From a virus, in IMG/VR virus record IMGVR_UViG_3300022921_000031, positions 1 through 49,631 of that record: DNA of 49,631 nucleotides, one strand, 5' to 3'. Under the pieces are notes generated by a model, which saw nothing but the letters and a program-made list of their open reading frames with translations, was not told the origin of the DNA and made no database searches. Position numbers and translations under genes: made by a program. Position 1 is the stretch's first letter. Every line of letters begins with the position of its first letter. Below, piece after piece: positions 39,535 to 48,486 of the stretch.

Positions 39535-40401
39535 ATGGCATATTCATCAAGTAGTGGAAGTTTTTCTTTCGCAGCTGGAGAACAGCATTTCATTCCAGAA
39601 GTCTTTTCTAAAAAATTACAAGCTAAGTTTTACGCACAGACAGTTTTATCTGAGGTAACAACTAACGAGTATGAAGGAGAAATTTCTGGGTTAGGTAACA
39701 AAGTAAACATAAGAACAGTACCAGCAGTAACAGTTGCTGACTACACAGGTTCTTTGTCTTACGCTGATGTAACATCTAGCACTATTGAGTTGGACATCAA
39801 CAAAGCTAAAAGCTACGCTTTTAAAGTTGACGATATCTTAAGAATGCAAGCTGATATTGATTTCATGAACGAGGCAGCAGGTGATGCAGCTCAGAACATG
39901 AAGATCGCTATTGAGCAAGATGTGTTCGCAAACGTAGCAGCTGGTTCGTCTTTAACAGACATCAACTCTACACCTGCTGACATCACATCAAGCACTGTGC
40001 TTGGTCACATTCTTTCTGCTGGAGAGCAGTTGGACGACAACAACATTCCTGAAGAAGGAAGATTTATGATTGTCAACCCAGCGGTTGCTACTCTAATTAA
40101 GCAGTCAGAGCTAAGACAAGCTTACTTAACTGGTGATAGCGTTTCACCTTTAAGAAATGGCTTCATTGGAAAAATTGATAGATTCAACATGTATGTATCT
40201 AACAATCTGTCTACAACATCAGGTGTAACATCTGGTCTTTATGGACATCCAAAAGCTATTGCTTATGCATCTCAAATGACTAACACTGAAACTGTAAGAC
40301 TTGAGTCTTCATTCGGTGATGGCGTTAGAGGTTTATCTGTATACGGATACAAAGTTATCCTGCCTACAGCTATCGGTGAATTCAAGCTACAAGTTGCTTA
40401 A
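39535..40401 (+). CDS. Major capsid protein
   Basis: 288 aa, HK97-like coat protein of the compact podovirus kind. N-terminal arm FIPEVFSKKLQAKFYAQTVL, then GNKVNIRTVPAVTVADY (E-loop region), SYAFKVDDILRMQADIDFMN (spine helix) and the P-domain pieces GRFMIVNPAVATLIKQSELR and LYGHPKAIAYASQMTN. Regular AT-rich, highly codon-optimised-looking sequence with GGAG 7 nt upstream of the ATG. A strong terminator follows, consistent with high expression. Confidence 0.85.
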   Translation: MAYSSSSGSFSFAAGEQHFIPEVFSKKLQAKFYAQTVLSEVTTNEYEGEISGLGNKVNIRTVPAVTVADYTGSLSYADVTSSTIELDINKAKSYAFKVDDILRMQADIDFMNEAAGDAAQNMKIAIEQDVFANVAAGSSLTDINSTPADITSSTVLGHILSAGEQLDDNNIPEEGRFMIVNPAVATLIKQSELRQAYLTGDSVSPLRNGFIGKIDRFNMYVSNNLSTTSGVTSGLYGHPKAIAYASQMTNTETVRLESSFGDGVRGLSVYGYKVILPTAIGEFKLQVA

Positions 40402-40412
40402 TTAACCACCCC

Positions 40413-40438
40413 GGGGAGCTTCGGCTCCCCACTTTTTT
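40413..40438 (+). terminator. Rho-independent terminator after the major capsid gene
   Basis: Perfect stem GGGGAGC / GCTCCCC closed by a TTCG tetraloop, then AC and TTTTTT. It is among the strongest hairpins in the window. Since tail genes continue in the same direction, it probably limits read-through and raises capsid message relative to tail genes. Confidence 0.92.
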
Positions 40439-40474
40439 GTGATACCCTATTCACACTAACTATAGGAATTTATT

Positions 40475-40756
40475 ATGAACAAAGACGAATTAGTTGAACA
40501 CGCCAAAGAAGAGTTTGGTGTAGACCTTAACAAAAAAACAAAACTTGCCGATCTAGAGGCTCAGGTAGAAGATCTTAAAAAGAAAAAGCCACAGCCAAAA
40601 TCAGAACCAAAGACAGGCAGCAATGATCCTATTGCTTCCAAAGGCGAGCATGGAAAAGTTGTACCTTGGAACCCTGCACACAGAGCAGAATACTGGCAAT
40701 TTATCTATGACGAAAGATCTCTTTCAGAAGAAGAGAAAAAATCACTAGGTCTCTAA
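40475..40756 (+). CDS. Small head protein with HeH/SAP-like N-terminus
   Basis: 93 aa. The N-terminal helix-extended-helix NKDELVEHAKEEFGVDLNKK, then TKLADLEAQVEDLKKK, is like HeH/LEM or Rho-N type motifs in phage head-completion genes. The middle is Lys/Pro-rich and the C-terminus contains VVPWNPAHRAEYWQFIYDER. It is located between capsid and adaptor genes, so a virion role is likely. Confidence 0.6.
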   Translation: MNKDELVEHAKEEFGVDLNKKTKLADLEAQVEDLKKKKPQPKSEPKTGSNDPIASKGEHGKVVPWNPAHRAEYWQFIYDERSLSEEEKKSLGL

Positions 40757-40757
40757 C

Positions 40758-41426
40758 GTGGCAACGGTTAGGGTCATCGATGTCATTGATAAGGCAGAGG
40801 AGATTTTACAGGACACATCAAACGTACGATGGTCCCAACAAACTCTTTTAGATTATTTAAATGACGGACAAAGAGAGATTGTTCTCTTTAGACCCGACGC
40901 CAGCACAACAAACGAATCGTTTACTCTGGCTGAGTCAGCCAAACAAACATTGCCCGTTAGTGGACTGAGGCTTTTAGATATATATAAAAATCTTAGCCCT
41001 AACAAAACGCCTGTTACTATTATTGAAAGAAAGATATTAGATGATCAGGTGGATGACTGGTACTCATCTACAGGTCTATCTGTGGAACATTATATTTATA
41101 ACCCGGTAGATCCTAAATCATTTTATGTATATCCATACCCATCTGACAGCGGACATACTATAGAGATTATTTATAGTTCATCACCCTCTAATATTACCAT
41201 TAGTGATTTTACAACAGATACTACAACAATAGGGTTGGATGATACTTACGCTAATGCTATCTTAGATTATATGCTTTACAGGTCATACCAAAAAGATTCT
41301 GAGTATGCGGGAGACCTACAAAGGTCAGCTTCATATTATGCATCTTTCCAAAATGGACTGGGCATTAAAACACAGGCGGACGCAGGATCTCAGCCAAGAC
41401 CAGCAACCCCAGCACAGGACACTTAG
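40758..41426 (+). CDS. DUF6682-like head-tail adaptor
   Basis: 222 aa, GTG start 1 bp after the previous stop. The N-terminal helices VIDVIDKAEEILQDTSNVRW, then LLDYLNDGQREIVLFRPDA, carry the DUF6682 pattern (..ILqD....RW...elldylNdgqreiv..rPda). Later AILDYMLYRSYQKDSEYAGD forms a helix typical of adaptors. It likely joins the portal ring with the tail. Followed closely by a second adaptor or tail-tube candidate. Confidence 0.7.
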   Translation: MATVRVIDVIDKAEEILQDTSNVRWSQQTLLDYLNDGQREIVLFRPDASTTNESFTLAESAKQTLPVSGLRLLDIYKNLSPNKTPVTIIERKILDDQVDDWYSSTGLSVEHYIYNPVDPKSFYVYPYPSDSGHTIEIIYSSSPSNITISDFTTDTTTIGLDDTYANAILDYMLYRSYQKDSEYAGDLQRSASYYASFQNGLGIKTQADAGSQPRPATPAQDT

Positions 41427-41429
41427 TAA

Positions 41430-42113
41430 ATGGCAGTATCAAAGAAAATAGAAACGCTGGTACCTAAAGTTAGAAGGGAGGCACCAAACTGCCCTAAGTT
41501 TATAATACTTGATGAATTAAGAAATACATTAATTGATTTTTGTATTAACACAGATATTTATATGCAAGACGTTACCCCGTTTGTGGTAGTTGCAAATGTT
41601 AACGAGTACGACTCAAGTGATTTAGATATACCCCCGGGAGCGGAGCTCAATCACATCATTGATATCTTTAGATCTAGATCTGATGCTAGCATTACTCAGA
41701 TATCACAAAAGAAACTTGTTCCGATAGAAGCAAAAGCACAGATAGGATCTCAGTCTATTTTTAGTGTTTATGGAAAAGGTAGGGTTGATTACTACACACA
41801 AAAGGATCAAGAAACAATTCTAGTAGCCCCAACCCCTGAGGCAACAGAAACGCTTTATGCTTTATATAGTTTAAAGCCAAAACAAACATCTACAACCATT
41901 CCAAGCATTATTGCTAATGAGTATCAGGAAGTTATTGTTCATGGTGCACTTTATAGACTACAGATGATGAAAGACTCACCTTGGTCTGATGTTCAGGCTG
42001 CCGATTTAAATAAAAGAATGTATGATAAGGGAGAGGCTTTAGCAGTTAGAAAAACCAAGTATGGAAATGTTGGAGCTAACTTAACTGTTAAATATCAGGA
42101 GTTTGGATACTAA
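41430..42113 (+). CDS. Tail-tube or adaptor-like structural protein
   Basis: 227 aa. LVPKVRREAPNCPKFIILDE, ELRNTLIDFCINTDIYMQDV at the start and NEYQEVIVHGALYRLQMMKD near the C-terminus match the two-helix frame around a beta domain seen in small tail-tubular or adaptor proteins of podoviruses. No enzymatic motif. Position supports a neck or tail role. Confidence 0.65.
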   Translation: MAVSKKIETLVPKVRREAPNCPKFIILDELRNTLIDFCINTDIYMQDVTPFVVVANVNEYDSSDLDIPPGAELNHIIDIFRSRSDASITQISQKKLVPIEAKAQIGSQSIFSVYGKGRVDYYTQKDQETILVAPTPEATETLYALYSLKPKQTSTTIPSIIANEYQEVIVHGALYRLQMMKDSPWSDVQAADLNKRMYDKGEALAVRKTKYGNVGANLTVKYQEFGY

Positions 42114-42487
42114 TGGCATATTCAGCAAATTTAAAACTAGTTGTGGGAGACACACTTCCAGAACTTACTATTACCTTAAAGGACTCAAACACAGCTGCGT
42201 CTGGTAAAACCTTAGACCCGGAAGACGCAACAACCTTTGCACCGATAGATATAACTAGCGGCACTGTAAGAGTTAGGGTTAGAGAGATAGGAACAACAAC
42301 GGTGCTACAAACAATTTTGTGTACTATTACAGACGCAACCAATGGTGTTTGTACAATGATATTTCCAAGCAGCACTTTTAGCTCAGCCGGTCTTTATGAG
42401 GGCGAGGTTGAGTTTACAAAGTCAGACGGGAACATACAAACAGTTAATGAATTAATAAAATTTACCGTAAGAGATGATTTTGACTAA
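42113..42487 (+). CDS. BppU-like N-terminal domain protein
   Basis: 124 aa, one-base overlap with the previous stop. LKLVVGDTLPELTITLKDSN, GTVRVRVREIGTTTVLQTIL and AGLYEGEVEFTKSDGNIQTV match the Ig-like BppU N-terminal domain of baseplate upper proteins. The domain attaches fibres or receptor-binding proteins to the tail. Here it stands alone, ahead of a large fibre gene. Confidence 0.75.
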   Translation: MAYSANLKLVVGDTLPELTITLKDSNTAASGKTLDPEDATTFAPIDITSGTVRVRVREIGTTTVLQTILCTITDATNGVCTMIFPSSTFSSAGLYEGEVEFTKSDGNIQTVNELIKFTVRDDFD

Positions 42488-43947
42488 TGGCACTGAAAAT
42501 ATCAGTATCATTCGCCAGTCTACATCTAACGGTAGATAAGCAAGAGCTTGCATCCTTAAGCTCTACCGCTGGATCATCAACAACCCTTTTATCTTTCGTA
42601 GATCTTAAAAACACCCTGTCGTTTGTTAAGCTTGTTGCTACAGACATAAGATTAGACCCAGACAGCAAGAACCTTTATTTTGTTGGCGATAACGTCAACG
42701 CACTTAATATATCTATTACTGATGTCCCTGCGTTGTCTGTATCAAAATCAAGGGTAGACTCTTTTTCTATTGCAGAAGAAAGCATATTAAGTTTTACATC
42801 CGCACAAGCAGACACCGTAGGCATAACCGAAAGTCTTTTAAAAGAAGTAGCTTTTGTTAGGGCTTTCACAGACTCATCAACCCTATTAGATTCCCCAGCA
42901 ATAAGCTTTTCTACAACAGACTCTGATGTGCTTTCTTTGGGCGACCTACCCACCTTAGAAATACAGCCAGCAAAAAGTGACACTTTGTCATTTTTAGACT
43001 CAGAGGTGTTAAGTGTTGATCCAGCAAAAAGTGACACTATGTCAGTTTCTGACGACCCTGCACTTAGCGTTGATCTACCACAGTCAGACGGAACAACCAT
43101 ATCTGAATCTGATATTAAAGAATTTATTAAGGCTGTTCCCGGAGGGGGAACGGTTACCTATACAGTCACCGTGGCGTCTGGAACTAACTCTTATGGCTCG
43201 GGTAATAAGTACTACATAGACGGATCTGTCAGTCCAGATTTAACATTTGATGTTGGTAAGACCTACAGGTTTGATATCTCAGACTCTAGCGTAAGCGGTC
43301 ATCCACTTAGGTTTTCTGAAACCGCAAATGGTACACACGGCGGTGGATCTGCTTATTCAACAAACGTCACGGTAAGTGGCACAGCCGGATCATCAGGTGC
43401 TTACGTAGAAATACAAGTAACCTCATCAACCCCAGCGTCCTTACATTATTATTGTACAAATCATAGCGGAATGGGTGGAGGCATATCTTCAAGCAATCCA
43501 GAATCTGTTTCTATATCAGAGTCACTTGCAAGGGTGGTAACATACAGCAGGTCCTTTGCAGACGCTTATGCTCTTGATGATATAGCCAGCCCGTCTGATG
43601 ATCTAAGAACAGACTTTGGAATAAACAAAAACAATATAGTTAGCATTGCGGAGTCATTAAATTATGCAATATCAACCAGCAAGTCAGACACAGCTTCGTT
43701 AACAGATAGTCCTAGTATAGAGTTTGTTACATCCTTCTCTGACAGTATTACATTAAGTGAAGTATTGACATCTGGAGCTGGAAGTATCTATACGGATAGC
43801 ACTTCCTTATCAGACGAAGAAGTGATATCTTTCTCGAAAGCCTTGTCAGACAATGCTTCTATTACTGAATCCATTAATGTGGTTCTAATTTCAGGATCAA
43901 GCAGCGTTCTTAATACAAGTGCTTTTAACACAAGCGTATTAAATTAG
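42487..43947 (+). CDS. Tail protein with cupredoxin (type-1 copper) domain
   Basis: 486 aa. Residues 60-210 and 340-475 are made of degenerate Ser/Asp-rich repeats of about 20-25 aa with the theme SDTLSFLDSEVLSV. Between them, residues about 220-335 form a cupredoxin-like domain: DVGKTYRFDISDSS, SGHPLRFSE and LHYYCTNHSGMGG. The four type-1 copper ligands are visible as His272, Cys323, His326 and Met329, with the C-x2-H-x2-M spacing of amicyanin. A cupredoxin in a phage structural protein may bind copper or serve only as a stable sandwich fold. Confidence 0.75.
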   Translation: MALKISVSFASLHLTVDKQELASLSSTAGSSTTLLSFVDLKNTLSFVKLVATDIRLDPDSKNLYFVGDNVNALNISITDVPALSVSKSRVDSFSIAEESILSFTSAQADTVGITESLLKEVAFVRAFTDSSTLLDSPAISFSTTDSDVLSLGDLPTLEIQPAKSDTLSFLDSEVLSVDPAKSDTMSVSDDPALSVDLPQSDGTTISESDIKEFIKAVPGGGTVTYTVTVASGTNSYGSGNKYYIDGSVSPDLTFDVGKTYRFDISDSSVSGHPLRFSETANGTHGGGSAYSTNVTVSGTAGSSGAYVEIQVTSSTPASLHYYCTNHSGMGGGISSSNPESVSISESLARVVTYSRSFADAYALDDIASPSDDLRTDFGINKNNIVSIAESLNYAISTSKSDTASLTDSPSIEFVTSFSDSITLSEVLTSGAGSIYTDSTSLSDEEVISFSKALSDNASITESINVVLISGSSSVLNTSAFNTSVLN

Positions 43948-43956
43948 GAGATTTAA

Positions 43957-44382
43957 ATGTTAAACGATGGTTTAAAACTTACAGGTAAACTTAAGATTGC
44001 TCTTAATGGAGAAACCGTTCAAGAAGTAAATAACCTTGTCGTCACAGACGGAAAGGAATATGTAGCTTCTAGAATGAAAGATGCTACCGCAACTGCTATG
44101 TCTCACATGGCAATTGGTAGTGGTTCTACCGCAGCCGCAGCTGGCGATTCCTCTTTAGGAACTGAGCTAGGTCGTGTTGCTTTAACAAGTACTAATGTAT
44201 CGGGTGCTGTTGTGACTTACACAGCTACTTTTGCAGCAGGTACTGGTACGGGTGCTGTGACTGAAGCTGGTATTTTAAATGCCTCTTCTTCCGGTGACTT
44301 ACTTTGTAGAACTGTTTTTTCAGTAGTTAATAAGGGTGCGTCTGACTCAATGACAATTACTTGGACTGTAACAGTTAGTTAA
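43957..44382 (+). CDS. Tail or virion decoration protein
   Basis: 141 aa; AGGAG 7 nt before its ATG. Beta-rich, Thr/Ala/Gly-rich: KLKIALNGETVQEVNNLVVT, MSHMAIGSGSTAAAAGDSSL, TEAGILNASSSGDLLCRTVF, NKGASDSMTITWTVTVS. This layout (fG...e....lvvt.G....a.. maiG.g...........L.tel.R......e.gi.n......l.r..f..v.k....l.i.w.i) is common among phage tail-associated proteins. Confidence 0.7.
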   Translation: MLNDGLKLTGKLKIALNGETVQEVNNLVVTDGKEYVASRMKDATATAMSHMAIGSGSTAAAAGDSSLGTELGRVALTSTNVSGAVVTYTATFAAGTGTGAVTEAGILNASSSGDLLCRTVFSVVNKGASDSMTITWTVTVS

Positions 44383-44400
44383 TTTTAAAGGAGTTAGCTA

Positions 44401-46935
44401 ATGGCTGTTAAGTTTACCAACAACGCAGCGACAACTCTTGCCGCAGGAATCAATAGCAGCGTCACGAGTATCGCTGTAACCGATGGTTCTGTTTTTCCTA
44501 CCATAACAGGTAGTGATCACTTCTATGTTACTTTTGATGACACCACCAACAGGGAGATTGTTAAGGTAACTGCGAGAAGTGGTAACACACTAACTGTAGT
44601 TAGAGGGCAAGACAACACAACTGCACAAGCTTTTAATTCTGGCGATAAGGCAGAGTTAAGGGTAGTTGCGGCTTTATTAGAGGACATAACCACAGAAGTT
44701 ACCTCTACACTAAGCGTTGATACTTTTACGGGGGACGGAACCACAACAGCGTTTACCCTAAGCCAAGCACCATCAAGCGAAGACAACCTTATTGTATTTA
44801 TAGAAGGTGCCTATCAAAACCCGGGGGACTTTGTTCTTTCAGGAACAACTCTTACCTTAGATGAAGCACCGGTCGTTGATCGAAACATTATTGTTTACCA
44901 CGTTAAGGGTGCTGTTTCCGGTAACAACTTAAATCAAGATAGTTTTACCGCAGATGGAAACACGGCAGCTTTTACATTAAGTATTGCTCCCATTCATGAA
45001 AACAACACTCAGGTATTTATTGACGGGGTTTATCAACAAAAAAACAGTTATTCAATTTCAGGGACAACCCTAACATTAGATGCGAATCCTTCTAACGGTG
45101 CGACCGTAGAAGTCATGACCTTTACTCAAACAGAAGTAAACACCTTACCAGCATCCTTCGTGTCAGGCTTAACACAAGTTACAGCCGTAGGTGCGGACCA
45201 CTTTATGATCTTCGATGCTACAGACAGTGCATTAAAGAAATCTTTGGTGTCTGATGTTTTAGAATCAGCAACCTCGATTAGCACAAGTGCAGACGCAACA
45301 GCAATCACTATTGACTCTAATGAGAAGGTTACTTTTACCAGTGACGTTACTACTGGCGGTCACTTATCTGTTGGTGGTAATAACAACGAACTAAGGTTCT
45401 ATGAAGGATCTAACTATGTAGGCTTTGAAGCTCCTGCCTTATCAGCAGATAAGATATGGGTGCTTCCAGCAGCAGACGGTAGCAACGGTCAAGTTATATC
45501 AACCGATGGGTCTGGTAATTTATCTTTTTCTACTGTTAGCGGAACTACAATTAACAACAACGCTGATAACAGAATCATAACTGGTAGCGGTACTGCTAAT
45601 ACTTTAGAGGGTGAAGCTAATCTTAGGTTTGACGGAACTAACTTGGTGCTTGATGCAGCAGGTGCTAGCGTATCTGCTGATGATGTATTTGGTGCAATTA
45701 ATTTCTTTGACCAAGATGGTGGTTCTTCAGCAGCAGGAGTTACTTCAAGCATCAAATCAATAGCTGTTGGAGCAGTAGGTGCAAGTAAATTAACATTCAG
45801 CACTTCTACTTCAGGCGGTGGAGCAAGGTCATCATTAACTGAAAAAGTTGTTATAGATGAGTCAGGATATATTGGAGTTGGTAATCTATCTCCTCAAGTC
45901 AATTTTGTTGTAGGCGATGGAACAAATGGAACAAGTTTAGAAGTTACACCAAACGAATCAAGCGGTTTTGTAAACATGAACTCTTATGACAGAGGAAGCT
46001 CTGCATGGCGTACTATGAATATTGGCGGAGATGTAGTTACCCTGAATACAGGTGGCTCAGAACGCATGAGGATTGATAGCTCAGGACGAGTTGGAATTAA
46101 TAGAACACCATCAATATCAAGCTCTAAACTAGAGATAGGTGGTGCTGATAATGTGCCTCTTATTAATTTTGAAGCAAGTGGGGCAACAGCAGGAATAGGA
46201 ATAGGTGCACAAGCAGGTTCTTCTGCAATGAGGTTTTATTATGGAACTACAGAAAGAGCAAGTCTTAATTTGCATGGTGCTTGGAAAGTAAAAAGTACAA
46301 GTGGAGCGTATTTTAACAGCGTAAGTAAATATCATGAGATAAATTCAAATGATGGTGCTTTAACAACTGTACTTATTAGAAATGGTAGTACCTATTATGC
46401 AAACTGTGCAAACTTTTGGCTATATGGTGGAGCTCCTAATAATACACAATCTCAATTTTGGACCTGCAACGATACAGCAGGACAAAAAGCATCTCTACAA
46501 TCAAATGGGGGATTACATAATTACCAATCAAACAATTCCAATCTTTGTGATGAAAGAGAAAAGAAAAATATAGAAGTATTATCAAGCACTTGGAATTCTG
46601 TTAAATCTTGGGAACTTAAAAAGTTTCATTATAATGAAGATGAGGATTCAGATGATAAAAGATTAGGAGTTATAGCACAGGAAATTGAAACGACTAATCC
46701 TGAGTTAATTACCGAACACACTAAAGTACAATCAAAGGATGAAGTTCTATGGACAGAAGAAGATGATCTACCAGAAGGCGTTTCAGTTGGTGATACAAAA
46801 ACTGCTGCTCAAGATGCTGTAATTCGTAAGGGTGTTAAAGAACAGCAAATGTACATTATGGCTATTAAAGCATTACAAGAAGCTATGACAGAAATTGAAG
46901 ATTTAAAATCAAGAATAGAAACACTAGAGGGATAA
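44401..46935 (+). CDS. Tail fibre with S74-type intramolecular chaperone (Cys variant)
   Basis: 844 aa; AAAGGAG 7 nt before the ATG. The N-terminal 90 residues (TTLAAGINSSVTSIAVTDGS) form a known fibre-start domain; two repeated units of about 70 aa follow (DTFTGDGTTTAFTLSQAPSS and DSFTADGNTAAFTLSIAP). Beta-helix-like sequence comes next. Residues 716-844 are the peptidase S74 chaperone: CDEREKKNIEVL, LKKFHYNEDED, KRLGVIAQEIE and a coiled-coil end. The usual SDxRxK site here reads CDEREK, so the self-cleaving Ser is Cys716; Lys721 is kept. Confidence 0.8.
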   Translation: MAVKFTNNAATTLAAGINSSVTSIAVTDGSVFPTITGSDHFYVTFDDTTNREIVKVTARSGNTLTVVRGQDNTTAQAFNSGDKAELRVVAALLEDITTEVTSTLSVDTFTGDGTTTAFTLSQAPSSEDNLIVFIEGAYQNPGDFVLSGTTLTLDEAPVVDRNIIVYHVKGAVSGNNLNQDSFTADGNTAAFTLSIAPIHENNTQVFIDGVYQQKNSYSISGTTLTLDANPSNGATVEVMTFTQTEVNTLPASFVSGLTQVTAVGADHFMIFDATDSALKKSLVSDVLESATSISTSADATAITIDSNEKVTFTSDVTTGGHLSVGGNNNELRFYEGSNYVGFEAPALSADKIWVLPAADGSNGQVISTDGSGNLSFSTVSGTTINNNADNRIITGSGTANTLEGEANLRFDGTNLVLDAAGASVSADDVFGAINFFDQDGGSSAAGVTSSIKSIAVGAVGASKLTFSTSTSGGGARSSLTEKVVIDESGYIGVGNLSPQVNFVVGDGTNGTSLEVTPNESSGFVNMNSYDRGSSAWRTMNIGGDVVTLNTGGSERMRIDSSGRVGINRTPSISSSKLEIGGADNVPLINFEASGATAGIGIGAQAGSSAMRFYYGTTERASLNLHGAWKVKSTSGAYFNSVSKYHEINSNDGALTTVLIRNGSTYYANCANFWLYGGAPNNTQSQFWTCNDTAGQKASLQSNGGLHNYQSNNSNLCDEREKKNIEVLSSTWNSVKSWELKKFHYNEDEDSDDKRLGVIAQEIETTNPELITEHTKVQSKDEVLWTEEDDLPEGVSVGDTKTAAQDAVIRKGVKEQQMYIMAIKALQEAMTEIEDLKSRIETLEG

Positions 46936-48159
46936 ATGGCAAACACTAAGATCACATCAAGAGTAATAGCAGACGATGCAGTAACAACTGCTGCGATTGC
47001 TGATGATGCTATCACAAGTGCAACTATTGCAGATGATGCAGTCGTAACAGCTTCTATTGCAGATGATGCTATTACCTCTGCTCTTATAGCAGACGATGCG
47101 GTTGGAATACCTGCTCTTGCTGTTTCTGATGGCTCTGATGGACAATTTTTAAAAACAAATGGTAGCGGAACTTTATCTTTTGCAGATGCAGCTAGTGCTT
47201 TTGCTGATTTAACAGATGTAACAGTAGCAACCTCTAATCCTGCAACAAACACAAATCCATCTACAGGAGTCGGAACTCTATGGCTTAACAAAAGCACTGG
47301 TAATTTATGGTGCTGTACAGGCGCTACAACTAATGATAATCAGTGGACTAATATTGGTACAGGAACAACAAATATAGGTAATTTTCCAGTAACAGGCGGA
47401 ACAGTAACAACAGCAGGCGGATATACATATCACACCTTCACATCTAGCGGCACACTTACCGCACCAGTTGCTAAATCTAATGTAGATATTTTAATCGTTG
47501 CAGGCGGTGGCGGTGGTGGTGGTAGATATTATTCTGGTGGCGGTGGTGCAGGCGGGATGCTTGAATATACAGGTCAAACAATTAGTGGAAGCCATACTGT
47601 AGTTGTTGGTGCAGGCGGTGCTGGTGGGGCACATAACTATGACGGAAGCAATGGCACAAATTCATCTGTTTCTGGATTATCTTTAACAACAGCAGTTGGC
47701 GGCGGAGGGGGTGGCGGTAATCCTAATCTTGGTTTTGGTAAGGCAGGTGGCTCTAGTGGTGGTGCATCTGGCTACAAATCAAGTGGTGGTCAAAGTGTTA
47801 ATGTTGGTGCTGCAACATCTGGACAAGGCAATATGGGTGGTAATGGCGGAACTTATGGCGGTGCAGGCGGTGGCGGCAAATCAGCAGAAGGTGCTGCTGG
47901 TGGTAACCAAAATGGAAGTGCAGGCGGTGCAGGAAAACAATGGCTAGATGGCAACTATTACGCTGGCGGTGGTGGCGGTGGTGCATATGGTGGAACTAAA
48001 GGTGCTGGCGGTACTGGTGGCGGTGGTGCTGGTTCAGATGGTGGTGCTGATAATGCGGTAGCTGGCACAGCTAACACAGGCGGCGGTGGTGGTGGTGCAC
48101 AGAATTACACTGGTGCAGCTGGTGGCTCTGGAATAGTAATTTTTCGTTACGCAACATAA
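46936..48159 (+). CDS. Polyglycine-rich tail tip or adhesin
   Basis: 407 aa. Residues 1-60 are repeats of IADDAVTTAA type (coiled trimer). A short linker precedes a domain with GTLWLNKSTGNLWCCTGATT. From about 170 on, blocks of 4-8 Gly alternate with short aromatic or polar turns (GGGGGGGRYYSGGGGAGG), a sandwich of polyglycine helices as in receptor-binding tips such as S16 gp38. The start of this part (YHTFTSSGTLTAPVA) is conserved among marine phages. Likely host-recognition tip. Confidence 0.8.
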   Translation: MANTKITSRVIADDAVTTAAIADDAITSATIADDAVVTASIADDAITSALIADDAVGIPALAVSDGSDGQFLKTNGSGTLSFADAASAFADLTDVTVATSNPATNTNPSTGVGTLWLNKSTGNLWCCTGATTNDNQWTNIGTGTTNIGNFPVTGGTVTTAGGYTYHTFTSSGTLTAPVAKSNVDILIVAGGGGGGGRYYSGGGGAGGMLEYTGQTISGSHTVVVGAGGAGGAHNYDGSNGTNSSVSGLSLTTAVGGGGGGGNPNLGFGKAGGSSGGASGYKSSGGQSVNVGAATSGQGNMGGNGGTYGGAGGGGKSAEGAAGGNQNGSAGGAGKQWLDGNYYAGGGGGGAYGGTKGAGGTGGGGAGSDGGADNAVAGTANTGGGGGGAQNYTGAAGGSGIVIFRYAT

Positions 48160-48168
48160 GAGGAAAAT

Positions 48169-48486
48169 ATGGCATATTATGCAAAAATAGTAGATGCAAA
48201 AGTAACAAATGTAATCACAGCAGAAGAAAGTTTTTTTGATACCTTTTATGATGATTCAGCAGGGCAATGGCTAGAAACAAAAATAGATGGCTCTATAAGA
48301 AAAAATTATGCAGGTATAGGTTTTTCTTATGATGCTACAAGAGATGCTTTCATTCCACCACAACCATACCCATCATGGACACTAGACGAAGATACTTGCC
48401 TTTGGGAAGCACCAGTTGCATATCCTGATGATGGCAATATGTATGAATGGAACGAAACAGATCAACAATGGGATGAGATAACATAA
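48169..48486 (+). CDS. Tail fibre accessory protein
   Basis: 105 aa. MAYYAKIVDAKVTNVITAEE, YDATRDAFIPPQPYPSWTLD, CLWEAPVAYPDDGNMYEWNE resemble small proteins that follow tail fibre genes in cyanophages and other marine phages. Rich in Trp, Tyr and Asp. GGAAAA 4 nt upstream of the ATG. An assembly or tip-capping role is inferred from position. Confidence 0.65.
   Translation: MAYYAKIVDAKVTNVITAEESFFDTFYDDSAGQWLETKIDGSIRKNYAGIGFSYDATRDAFIPPQPYPSWTLDEDTCLWEAPVAYPDDGNMYEWNETDQQWDEIT

Noticed and set aside
45680-45700. CTGATGATG on plus within the fibre gene
   Set aside because: Ordinary Ala-Asp-Asp codons; no stem II or GAAA at the right distance. The same holds for similar sequences near 47001.
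45489-45803. Long minus-strand frame (104 aa) within the S74 fibre gene
   Set aside because: Shadow of the plus-strand gene, rich in residues expected from reversed Ala/Ser/Thr codons, without start signals.
46957-47145. Open frame on minus opposite the glycine-rich tip gene
   Set aside because: It is the mirror of the repeated IADDA codons; no ribosome binding site and low-complexity content.
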